A program made the translations under genes and the position numbers. Shown piece after piece: positions 6,467 to 13,043 of a stretch of DNA of 20,511 nt. Source of the stretch: an uncultured Eubacteriaceae bacterium (GTDB lineage: Bacteria > Bacillota > Clostridia > Lachnospirales > CAG-274); assembly GCA_938042265.1 (NCBI GenBank), contig CALIRN010000369.1, forward strand, positions 1 through 20,511, read 5' to 3'. Under the pieces are notes generated by a model that searched no databases, was not told the DNA's origin, and was given only the letters and a program-made list of their open reading frames with translations. Each line of letters opens with the position of its first letter. Position 1 is the first letter of the stretch.

Positions 6467-9388
6467 ATGAAACTAAAAAGGATTACCGCTACCTTGCTTT
6501 CTTTAGCAATGGTATCAGGTTCGCTTCCCTTTTCTGTTTTTGCAGATGATCAAAGTGATGATGATTTCAGCGGTTATGTTCTTATGAACATACCTTACGG
6601 TGAGTTTTATACAGCAGAAAATGCAGTTATAGGTGACATTGATGCCATTTCATCGGCAACGAACAAGGTCGGCAACTATGGCAAAGCAGGTGGTGCATAC
6701 CATTCGGGCATATCGGCTTCTATTTCGGATGACGGTACAGTTACGGCTGTCGGAGGAGAAAACGGTGCAAAGCTCCGAGGGGTTACATGGGCTGTCAAGG
6801 TTGATAATCTTGATACTGTAAAGGCACTTGGCGGAAATGAGATAACCGATTCTTCAGCTGTTACCGTTGCCACACTGGGAAAGGGCCAGACATCATCAAG
6901 TAATCTCACAGGATATGAGGCACTTATGGAAGCTCCCGATTATTCTTACTATGTACTTGACAGCGAACCCGAAAATTATCTCGAATATGACGGTACTGGT
7001 TTTAAGTCAAGTAAAAGCACGGCAACAAGTACAGCAACAATCAATGTTTCTGCTTCCTATGGCACAAACTGGGGTGATGTTCAGCTTAATGTAAGTGAGG
7101 CATCGGAAGCTTCTGACAAACTTATAAATGCTGTTGTTATTACTGCCGATGACGGAACGACAAAAGGTTTATATCAGCTCGCTCAGATATGGTCATCAAG
7201 TGATATTGCTTGGAAAGTAGCTGTAACAGACGGTCTTGACGGTAAAACTATAAAAAATATCCGTTACTACTGCACAGTCAAGGATAATGACCTTACGGAC
7301 AATGCAGCACCTGTGTACACGAACTATATTTATGATTACAATGTGGAACTTCCTATTTCACAGGTTTATACAGGTACTGTAACTGCAAAATTTGAAAATT
7401 CAAATACAATCTCTCTTAGCGGTCTTCCTGCCGATGCGGAAAATGTAACTGCAAAGGTATACTATACAACAGGCGGCAGAAATCCTGTTTATACATATCT
7501 TACGCCTATGGAAGTTGATCCTGCCGATGATGATATCGATCCTGTTTTTGTTAATGTTGAAAACGGAAAAATTTCTATCATTCCCGGAAGTGTAACTAAT
7601 AAAGCAGGTACTATTGAAACCTTTGGTACTCCTGTCGACGGAACAACATATACGGTGGAATTAAGCTGCAACAATTATATAATCAATAAGTTTACCGTTG
7701 ACTATTCGAAGAATTTCAGCGGTTATGTTCTTATGAACATACCTTATGGTGAGTTTTATACAGCAGAAAATGCAGTTATAGGTGACATTGATGCCATTTC
7801 ATCGGCAACGAACAAGGTCGGCAACTATGGCAAAGCAGGTGGTGCATACCATTCGGGCATATCGGCTTCTATTTCGGATGACGGTACAGTTACGGCTGTC
7901 GGAGGAGAAAACGGTGCAAAGCTCCGAGGGGTTACATGGGCTGTCAAGGTTGATAATCTTGATACTGTAAAGGCACTTGGCGGAAATGAGATAACCGATT
8001 CTTCAGCTGTTACCGTTGCCACACTGGGAAAGGGCCAGACATCATCAAGTAATCTCACAGGATATGAGGCACTTATGGAAGCTCCCGATTATTCTTACTA
8101 TGTACTTGACAGCGAACCCGAAAATTATCTCGAATATGACGGTACTGGTTTTAAGTCAAGTAAAAGCACGGCAACAAGTACAGCAACAATCAATGTTTCT
8201 GCTTCCTATGGCACAAACTGGGGTGATGTTCAGCTTAATGTAAGTGAGGCATCGGAAGCTTCTGACAAACTTATAAATGCTGTTGTTATTACTGCCGATG
8301 ACGGAACGACAAAAGGTTTATATCAGCTCGCTCAGATATGGTCATCAAGTGATATTGCTTGGAAAGTAGCTGTAACAGACGGTCTTGACGGTAAAACTAT
8401 AAAAAATATCCGTTACTACTGCACAGTCAAGGATAATGACCTTACGGACAATGCAGCACCTGTGTACACGAACTATATTTATGATTACAATGTGGAACTT
8501 CCTATTTCACAGGTTTATACAGGTACTGTAACTGCAAAATTTGAAAATTCAAATACAATCTCTCTTAGCGGTCTTCCTGCCGATGCGGAAAATGTAACTG
8601 CAAAGGTATACTATACAACAGGCGGCAGAAATCCTGTTTATACATATCTTACGCCTATGGAAGTTGATCCTGCCGATGATGATATCGATCCTGTTTTTGT
8701 TAATGTTGAAAACGGAAAAATTTCTATCATTCCCGGAAGTGTAACTAATAAAGCAGGTACTATTGAAACCTTTGGTACTCCTGTCGACGGAACAACATAT
8801 ACGGTGGAATTAAGCTGCAACAATTATATAATCAATAAGTTTACCGTTGACTATATTGCAGAAAAGCCAAAATATGATGGTATTTCCTCTGCAAAGGCTG
8901 AAAAGGCTGCCGATGATACTATCCGTTTTGTGGCAAGTATCGACAGTCTTGACTACAAGGTAGTTGGCTTTATTTTCGAGGCTGACGGCATTGAGATACG
9001 AAGGAGTACAAATGTAGTCTATACATCAGTAGCGGGCTCTGAACTTGGATTGGAAGATTTTGCCGAAAATAAGTATCTTTATTCATTTGAGATAAGTGAT
9101 ATTGCCGATCCCGATACAAAAATTAAGGTAACACCTTATTCTGTAGACTTAAACGGTAACGAAGTTAAAGCAGACAGCATTGATTATTCATTAAGCAGTT
9201 TAGGCGAAACAGTTTCGGTAAAGACTTATGCGGCAGATGATGATACCGTAAGCGGCAGCGCAGTTTCGCTTGTCAGCGAAGAAAGGACAGCAGAAGATTC
9301 AAAAAGTGAGACCAAAAGCAAGGAAATACCTTTCAAGGAAGAAGCTGTTCCCGATGTAATTAAAATTGAGGATGAGGAGGTCGAGTAA
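6467..9388 (+). CDS. Secreted protein with two near-identical Tp47-like, putatively FMN-binding repeats
   Basis: This 973-residue protein has a signal peptide (1-26, cleavage after Val-Phe-Ala). Two copies of a 380-residue unit follow (about 34-413 and 417-796), then a unique region (797-930) and a Ser/Lys/Glu-rich acidic tail. No membrane anchor, sortase motif or lipobox is visible. Each repeat opens Met-Asn-Ile-Pro-Tyr-Gly-Glu-Phe-Tyr and then has Asp-Ala-Ile-Ser-Ser-Ala-Thr (Asp59-Thr65; Asp442-Thr448). A Tyr-Tyr-Val-Leu-Asp-Ser-Glu-Pro segment comes later. This layout recalls surface proteins annotated with the treponemal Tp47 domain; recalled, not searched. The Asp-x-x-Ser-Ser-Ala-Thr motif fits the ApbE flavinylation pattern Dxx(S/T)gA(T/S) except for Ser in place of Gly. 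With an ApbE gene 1.4 kb downstream, covalent FMN at Thr65 and Thr448 is inferred. ATG follows AAGGAGG. Confidence 0.8.
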   Translation: MKLKRITATLLSLAMVSGSLPFSVFADDQSDDDFSGYVLMNIPYGEFYTAENAVIGDIDAISSATNKVGNYGKAGGAYHSGISASISDDGTVTAVGGENGAKLRGVTWAVKVDNLDTVKALGGNEITDSSAVTVATLGKGQTSSSNLTGYEALMEAPDYSYYVLDSEPENYLEYDGTGFKSSKSTATSTATINVSASYGTNWGDVQLNVSEASEASDKLINAVVITADDGTTKGLYQLAQIWSSSDIAWKVAVTDGLDGKTIKNIRYYCTVKDNDLTDNAAPVYTNYIYDYNVELPISQVYTGTVTAKFENSNTISLSGLPADAENVTAKVYYTTGGRNPVYTYLTPMEVDPADDDIDPVFVNVENGKISIIPGSVTNKAGTIETFGTPVDGTTYTVELSCNNYIINKFTVDYSKNFSGYVLMNIPYGEFYTAENAVIGDIDAISSATNKVGNYGKAGGAYHSGISASISDDGTVTAVGGENGAKLRGVTWAVKVDNLDTVKALGGNEITDSSAVTVATLGKGQTSSSNLTGYEALMEAPDYSYYVLDSEPENYLEYDGTGFKSSKSTATSTATINVSASYGTNWGDVQLNVSEASEASDKLINAVVITADDGTTKGLYQLAQIWSSSDIAWKVAVTDGLDGKTIKNIRYYCTVKDNDLTDNAAPVYTNYIYDYNVELPISQVYTGTVTAKFENSNTISLSGLPADAENVTAKVYYTTGGRNPVYTYLTPMEVDPADDDIDPVFVNVENGKISIIPGSVTNKAGTIETFGTPVDGTTYTVELSCNNYIINKFTVDYIAEKPKYDGISSAKAEKAADDTIRFVASIDSLDYKVVGFIFEADGIEIRRSTNVVYTSVAGSELGLEDFAENKYLYSFEISDIADPDTKIKVTPYSVDLNGNEVKADSIDYSLSSLGETVSVKTYAADDDTVSGSAVSLVSEERTAEDSKSETKSKEIPFKEEAVPDVIKIEDEEVE
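6564..7705 (+). repeat. Tandem repeat unit 1 (1,142 bp)
   Basis: First copy of an in-frame direct repeat with a 1,149-bp period inside the 973-residue gene. I found one difference from copy 2: C6598 versus T7747, a synonymous Tyr codon change. Encoded residues are identical throughout. Confidence 0.97.
7713..8854 (+). repeat. Tandem repeat unit 2 (1,142 bp)
   Basis: Second copy of the 1,142-bp unit, separated from unit 1 by a 7-bp junction. The almost complete DNA identity implies a very recent duplication, ongoing gene conversion, or an assembly effect. Confidence 0.97.
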
Positions 9389-9390
9389 TT

Positions 9391-9531
9391 ATGAAACAGA
9401 ATTACGTTAAACCCGAAATACAGATCACCGCCTTCACAAGTGCAGATATTATAACAGCAAGCGGTCTGATCAATGGCGGCGAAAATGGCAAACCGATCTC
9501 CGAAAGCTTCGGTTCGTTATTTGAAAAGTGA
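9391..9531 (+). CDS. 46-residue peptide with a Tyr-x-x-Pro N-terminus, unknown function
   Basis: A short gene two bases after the stop of the duplicated protein. Its ribosome site GAGGAGG (9374-9380) lies inside that gene's last codons, so translation is probably coupled. The product starts Met-Lys-Gln-Asn-Tyr-Val-Lys-Pro-Glu-Ile, then has Thr-Ser-Ala-Asp-Ile-Ile-Thr-Ala-Ser-Gly, and ends with a Gly/Asn/Ser-rich stretch. There is no signal peptide or membrane segment. Small proteins with a Tyr-x-x-Pro-x-(Ile/Leu) start and a later Asp-x-Ile-Thr-x-Ser-Gly occur in Clostridia, and the start also resembles lasso-peptide leaders. No RiPP maturation enzyme is in the window, so I assign no function. 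Coding is supported by the strong ribosome site and spacing. Confidence 0.75.
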   Translation: MKQNYVKPEIQITAFTSADIITASGLINGGENGKPISESFGSLFEK

Positions 9532-9630
9532 TAAAATATGATTTGCATAAACAGTAATTATGCTGTCTTATATATTCACTTCATTACAATTAAATATTGA
9601 TTTGTAAAAAATATTGGGTCAATATTATTG

Positions 9631-9667
9631 AACAGCCCCTGTTTTTAATTTGGAAACAGGAGCTGTT
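9631..9667 (+). terminator. Likely terminator after the 46-residue peptide gene
   Basis: A 6-bp and a 7-bp stem separated by one mismatch (9631-9644 with 9654-9667) close a 9-nt loop. Only a short TTT-rich tail follows, so termination may be partial. It is 100 bp past the last stop and is the only hairpin of this type before the next group of genes. Confidence 0.5.
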
Positions 9668-9796
9668 TATATAGTCGGAATGACATTTTTATATAAAAGG
9701 ATAATGGTTATAATATTTTAACCGAAACAGCATAAGCGAAGTATGGGTATATTTGGCTAAATATGACCAATGCAGCTAACATAAATCGTTATTAAT

Positions 9797-9930
9797 TCAA
9801 TTCTCGCTCCTATGAGAATTTGCACGCATTTCGATTTGCATAAGCAAACACATTCCTTTACGAAATGCGTGCATCCTCGCGGAGCGTTTATTGTCAGAAC
9901 TTTTGCTTCGCAAAAGCTGCCTGCGGCAGT
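9797..9930. repeat. Cluster of five consecutive palindromes
   Basis: In order: TTCTC/GAGAA (9801-9818); a perfect 13-bp stem (9821-9833 with 9861-9873) with a small TTTGC/GCAAA hairpin in its loop; CTC/GAG (9876-9884); CTTTTGC/GCAAAAG (9900-9916); CTGCC/GGCAG (9917-9929). This dense palindromic make-up is typical of a dispersed intergenic element or a structured RNA. With the adjoining repeat to 10034 it may form one unit of about 240 bp. Short open frames across it on both strands are probably not genes. Confidence 0.6.
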
Positions 9931-9949
9931 CAGATTCATCTTTCCGATT

Positions 9950-10034
9950 CAATGGTGGGAGATTGAACTTTCACTGATAACAAAAATATATTACCTCACC
10001 TATAAAGGTGGAAGTCTTATCACATCTGATAAAA
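9950..10034 (+). mobile_element. Palindromic repeat, copy 2: likely IS200/IS605-family right-end remnant
   Basis: The right part (9973-10034) aligns with 6189-6250, sharing ACTGAYAACAAAAATAT, TTAYCYTCAYCTATARAGG and AGTCTTATCMCATCTGATAAAA with scattered differences. The left stem has decayed compared with copy 1. It lies just upstream of the EetA-like gene, so the two copies flank the 3.7-kb block that holds the duplicated gene. Confidence 0.6.
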
Positions 10035-10056
10035 TAATCGCCGGGAGGTTGATACT

Positions 10057-10449
10057 ATGAAAAGCAATATGGTTTGGTTTATGACTTTTTTATCTTTATC
10101 CTTGATATGTTCTGCAATATGGTTTTACCAAAATAATCATATCGTTAAATCCCCTGTTGCTCAAATAATGCAGGATGGAAAAATAATAAGAGAAATTGAC
10201 CTGAATGCTGTGGAGGAACCTTTTGAATTCACGGTAAGATCCACAGATGGCGGTATAAATACAATACGCGCGGAAAAAGGCAGAATAGCTATTGTGGATG
10301 CGGATTGCCCAGATAAAATATGTGTGAATACAAAATACATAAATAACGGAGCTACGCCTATAGTATGTCTGCCCCACAAGCTAACTGTCGCTATTACAGA
10401 GAAAAATGATATAGATGCAGTTTCAGGCGTACCAACAGCAAAATCATAA
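10057..10449 (+). CDS. NusG domain II (EetA-like) membrane-anchored protein
   Basis: A 130-residue protein with one N-terminal membrane segment (about 5-24) and an extracytoplasmic NusG-domain-II fold. Its conserved core is Val-Asp-Ala-Asp-Cys84-Pro-Asp-Lys-Ile-Cys89-Val, followed by Ile-Val-Cys104-Leu-Pro-His-Lys-Leu. This family (EetA in the Listeria extracellular electron transfer locus) is found with Gx transporters and ApbE, as here. Its exact role is not settled; a part in moving electrons or quinols to flavinylated proteins has been proposed. The ATG follows GGGAGG at 8-nt spacing. The next gene starts 8 bp after its stop. Confidence 0.88.
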   Translation: MKSNMVWFMTFLSLSLICSAIWFYQNNHIVKSPVAQIMQDGKIIREIDLNAVEEPFEFTVRSTDGGINTIRAEKGRIAIVDADCPDKICVNTKYINNGATPIVCLPHKLTVAITEKNDIDAVSGVPTAKS

Positions 10450-10457
10450 AGGGTTAT

Positions 10458-10982
10458 ATGGAAAAAACAATGAACGTAAAAAAACTTACAAAGCTTTCAA
10501 TGTATCTTACGATCGCACTTATAATTTTTACACTTGAATCATTTCTTCCGCCTATAGCACCTATTCCCGGCATAAAGCCGGGGCTTGCAAACATAATAAT
10601 ACTTATTGTTATTATTACAGAGAACAGAAGAGATGCTTTTATGGTCTTTATACTCCGCATTGTAATAACAAGCATTTTTTGTGGACAGGCAATAAGCTTT
10701 TGTTATAGTTTTACGGGAGGTCTGTTCAGCTTTACCGCAATGTCGGTTGCCTGTTATTTAATAAAAACCGATAAGCTGTGGGTCATAAGCATCTTCGGAG
10801 CTATAGCACATAATATAGGACAGATAGTTGCGGCAATTTTTATAACAGGTACATGGCAGATAGCCGGATATTTTTTTATACTGTTTGTTTCTGCCGTTAT
10901 TACCGGCTTTTTTACGGGAATGGCAGCGCAGATAATATTAAAAAGATTGAATATTATACTTAAAAAGGAAGAATGTATATGA
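10458..10982 (+). CDS. Gx transporter family (EetB-like) integral membrane protein
   Basis: A 174-residue, highly hydrophobic protein with about five membrane helices. The segment Pro-Pro-Ile-Ala-Pro-Ile-Pro-Gly-Ile-Lys-Pro-Gly-Leu-Ala-Asn (about residues 31-45) is the family hallmark. Members are often labelled heptaprenyl diphosphate synthase component I, but their layout is that of an ECF-like S component. In electron-transfer loci the homologue is EetB, partner of EetA. The start codon comes 3 nt after AAAGGG; an in-frame ATG at 10470 is an alternative. The stop overlaps the next start as ATGA, a sign of tight coupling. Confidence 0.88.
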   Translation: MEKTMNVKKLTKLSMYLTIALIIFTLESFLPPIAPIPGIKPGLANIIILIVIITENRRDAFMVFILRIVITSIFCGQAISFCYSFTGGLFSFTAMSVACYLIKTDKLWVISIFGAIAHNIGQIVAAIFITGTWQIAGYFFILFVSAVITGFFTGMAAQIILKRLNIILKKEECI

Positions 10983-12013
10983 TCAGATCAAAACCGATAG
11001 CTTTATTTTTAATAATAATGATACTGTTTACCGGTTGTATTGAAAATGAAAATACAGATATTGCATCCGATGCTGTATCCGAACCCAATACAAGAAATAT
11101 ATTTGCAATGGATACAACTATGGATCTTACAGTATATGGTAACAGTAATATTCTTGACAAAGCAGAAGCGGAAATCATGCGTATAGATAAAATGCTTAGC
11201 AAGACAAACAAGGATAGTGAAATCTACCGTCTTAATGAAAGCGGAAAAACAGAAATTTCCGATGAAACGAAAGAGCTTATCTTAAAAGCTGTTGAAATAA
11301 GTGAAAAAACAAATGGGGTATTTGACATTACCATTGAACCTATCATGTCATTATGGGGATTTTCGAATGAAAATTTTAGAGTTCCCGCCACATCGGAACT
11401 TGCAGATGTCTTAAAAAAGGTAAATTACAAAAATATTTTATTGAATGGCAATAACATAATAAGTTTATCGGGTAATTCCCGTATTGACCTTGGTGGTATA
11501 GCAAAAGGATTTACATCGGATAGGCTTACAGAGCTTTTTAAAAATGAAGGTGTTGAGTCAGCTATTATATCTCTTGGCGGAAATGTACAGGCAATCGGGA
11601 AAAAGCCCGATGGCAGCAGATGGAAAATTGCTGTGCAAAATCCCTTTGGCGATGCGCAGCATCCCTACATAGGTGTAATAGAAGCAGAAGATAAAGCAGT
11701 CATAACCTCTGGTGGCTATCAAAGATATTTTGAAAAAGATGGTATAATTTATCATCATATCATAGACCCAGCAACAGGTTATCCTGCCTCAAATGGACTT
11801 TCCTCGGTAACTATTGTAAGTAAAAGCGGTACCCTTGCCGATGCACTTTCCACATCAATCTATATTATGGGACTTGAAGACGGTATAAGCTTCTGGAAAC
11901 AGTATGATGACTTTGATGTTGTTTTTGTGACAGATAACGGCGAAATTTATATTACCGATGGAATTTCAGATGTGTTTACCAGTGATTTCGAGTATAAGAT
12001 AGTAAGCAGATAA
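10979..12013 (+). CDS. apbE: FAD:protein FMN transferase, ApbE family lipoprotein
   Basis: This enzyme transfers FMN from FAD onto a Ser/Thr of an extracytoplasmic target protein, using magnesium. The 344-residue product has a lipoprotein signal ending Leu-Phe-Thr-Gly-Cys20. The ApbE core has Met-Asp-Thr-Thr-Met (44-48), Leu-Gly-Gly-Ile-Ala-Lys-Gly (171-177), Ser-Leu-Gly-Gly-Asn (198-202), Ile-Thr-Ser-Gly-Gly-Tyr (242-247), His260-Ile-Ile-Asp-Pro and the metal-site Asp288-Ala-Leu-Ser-Thr292. All key residues are present. I chose the ATG that overlaps the previous stop and lies 7 nt after AGGAAG; an ATG two codons earlier is too close to that site. The nearest candidate substrate is the duplicated protein at 6467-9388. 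Confidence 0.95.
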   Translation: MIRSKPIALFLIIMILFTGCIENENTDIASDAVSEPNTRNIFAMDTTMDLTVYGNSNILDKAEAEIMRIDKMLSKTNKDSEIYRLNESGKTEISDETKELILKAVEISEKTNGVFDITIEPIMSLWGFSNENFRVPATSELADVLKKVNYKNILLNGNNIISLSGNSRIDLGGIAKGFTSDRLTELFKNEGVESAIISLGGNVQAIGKKPDGSRWKIAVQNPFGDAQHPYIGVIEAEDKAVITSGGYQRYFEKDGIIYHHIIDPATGYPASNGLSSVTIVSKSGTLADALSTSIYIMGLEDGISFWKQYDDFDVVFVTDNGEIYITDGISDVFTSDFEYKIVSR

Positions 12014-12075
12014 AATTGTGACAGCACAGCAGCTTTGCAATGAATATAACAGCTGTTTTGGTTATACAGATATAA

Positions 12076-12101
12076 TTTACTGGGGACAGTCCCCTTGTAA
12101 A
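12076..12101. repeat. Small hairpin downstream of apbE
   Basis: TTTAC/GTAAA flanks a GGGGA/TCCCC stem with a CAG loop. No T-run follows, so it may be an RNA-stabilising hairpin or a repeat trace. Apart from this and the terminator at 12269-12303, the stretch from 12014 to 12306 holds nothing I recognise. Confidence 0.4.
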
Positions 12102-12268
12102 TATTGACTTTTACAAATTCATTACTATACTTAAGAAGTAAAAATTTATCAGATGCCCTATGAAACCGAAAGCTGAAAGCTTGTCACCTATATAAGCCCG
12201 CACTCCTGCTCAATAATAGTTAATCACCTTCTGTCCAAGTCGGCGAAGAGGCTTAATATGTGCCAGTT

Positions 12269-12303
12269 AAAAAGGGACTTTGCAGCTATGCAAGTCCCTT
12301 TTT
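12269..12303. terminator. Bidirectional terminator between apbE and khpA
   Basis: A 12-bp perfect stem AAAAAGGGACTT (12269-12280 with 12292-12303) has A- and T-runs at both outer ends. It can stop the plus-strand apbE transcript and the minus-strand ylxM-ffh-rpsP-khpA transcript, which converge here. It is 3 bp from the khpA stop codon. Confidence 0.9.
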
Positions 12304-12306
12304 GTA

Positions 12307-12534
12307 TTACATAATTTTTACGACTACCTTTTTATCCTCACGGGTAGCGGCAGCCTTTACAACAGCACGAATTGACTTTGCAATTCTTCCCTGCTTACCA
12401 ATAACCTTGCCTATATCCTCACCGTCAACCGTAAGCTCAAGAATAAGAGCGTCATCATCAATTCTCTCATTTACAGCAACCTTATCAGGATTATCAACAA
12501 GATTTTTTGCAATAACTTCGAGTAATTCCTTCAT
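12307..12534 (-). CDS. khpA: KH-domain RNA-binding protein KhpA
   Basis: A 75-residue single type II KH domain that binds RNA. In Firmicutes KhpA pairs with KhpB/EloR (Jag) and affects cell elongation and division. The Gly-x-x-Gly loop Gly46-Lys-Gln-Gly49 is followed by Arg-Ile-Ala-Lys-Ser-Ile-Arg, as expected, and size is normal. It follows rpsP by 46 bp, the standard gene order. Its last 33 bases are duplicated at 5994-6026. ATG has AGGAGG... read through GGAGGACAT just upstream. The usual next genes, rimM and trmD, are missing because a terminator and a convergent gene follow. Confidence 0.95.
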   Translation of the reverse strand: MKELLEVIAKNLVDNPDKVAVNERIDDDALILELTVDGEDIGKVIGKQGRIAKSIRAVVKAAATREDKKVVVKIM

Positions 12535-12580
12535 AATATGTCCTCCACGAAGCTGTTACACCAACAATACTGCATTTTTA

Positions 12581-12829
12581 TTAAGCCTCAATAGCTCCTG
12601 CCTTCTTGAGAAGAGCCTTAACAGTATCAGTAGGCTGTGCACCATTTCCGATCCACTTCTTAGCACCCTCTACATCAACCTTTAATACAGCAGGGTCCTT
12701 AGTTGGATCATAATAGCCTAACTCTGCGATTGACTGACCACCTCTTGGTGTTCTTGAATCAGCAACAACTATTCTATAAAAAGGAGCCTTCTTAGCACCT
12801 AATCTCTTTAATCTGATCTTTACTGCCAT
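12581..12829 (-). CDS. rpsP: 30S ribosomal protein S16
   Basis: Small-subunit ribosomal protein needed for 30S assembly. The 82-residue length is normal. The N-terminal Ala-Val-Lys-Ile-Arg-Leu-Lys-Arg-Leu-Gly, Pro-Phe-Tyr-Arg-Ile-Val-Val-Ala-Asp-Ser and Glu-Leu-Gly-Tyr-Tyr-Asp-Pro are diagnostic. The start ATG is preceded by AAAGGAGGTG. It sits between ffh and khpA. A TATAAT (12864-12869, minus strand) in the 214-bp gap to ffh may give it its own promoter, though no good -35 was found. Confidence 0.97.
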   Translation of the reverse strand: MAVKIRLKRLGAKKAPFYRIVVADSRTPRGGQSIAELGYYDPTKDPAVLKVDVEGAKKWIGNGAQPTDTVKALLKKAGAIEA

Positions 12830-13043
12830 TTTGTTTTTTCACCTCCTTTGTAATAACTTTTATATTATAAAAATCATTTGCGTTCAGAAAAATGCAGCGT
12901 TCAGACAAATTTTCAACGAAAATTCGCCGTAGCGTTAAACATTTTTTAGCAAATACAAGATTTTTATTTCTTTTTTGTTCTTATAAAATCTTGAAAATAT
13001 TCAATATATTCATAAGAAAATAATTTTTATAAAGCAATTTTAA

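Noticed and set aside
6676..8823. Pairs of identical short open frames on both strands inside the duplicated gene
   Set aside because: They repeat because the DNA repeats; they are shadows of the long frame.
6268..9391. A CRISPR array or phage module behind the repeats
   Set aside because: The repeats are two long coding units with no short regular repeats or spacers, and no phage genes were seen.
9391..9531. Calling the small peptide a lasso-peptide precursor
   Set aside because: The leader resembles one, but no cyclase, peptidase or RRE gene is present in the window.
9812..10060. Plus-strand 82-residue open frame and minus-strand frame over the hairpin array
   Set aside because: They run through palindromes and the repeat end, lack ribosome sites, and the plus frame runs into the true start of the EetA-like gene.
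10458..10982. Heptaprenyl diphosphate synthase component I as the function of the Gx protein
   Set aside because: That label is a common database name for this family; the sequence is an integral membrane protein in an EetA-ApbE context.
12147..12215. Possible third palindromic repeat end, inverted, downstream of apbE
   Set aside because: Only an 11-base match (TTTATCAGATG) to copy 1; the rest does not align.
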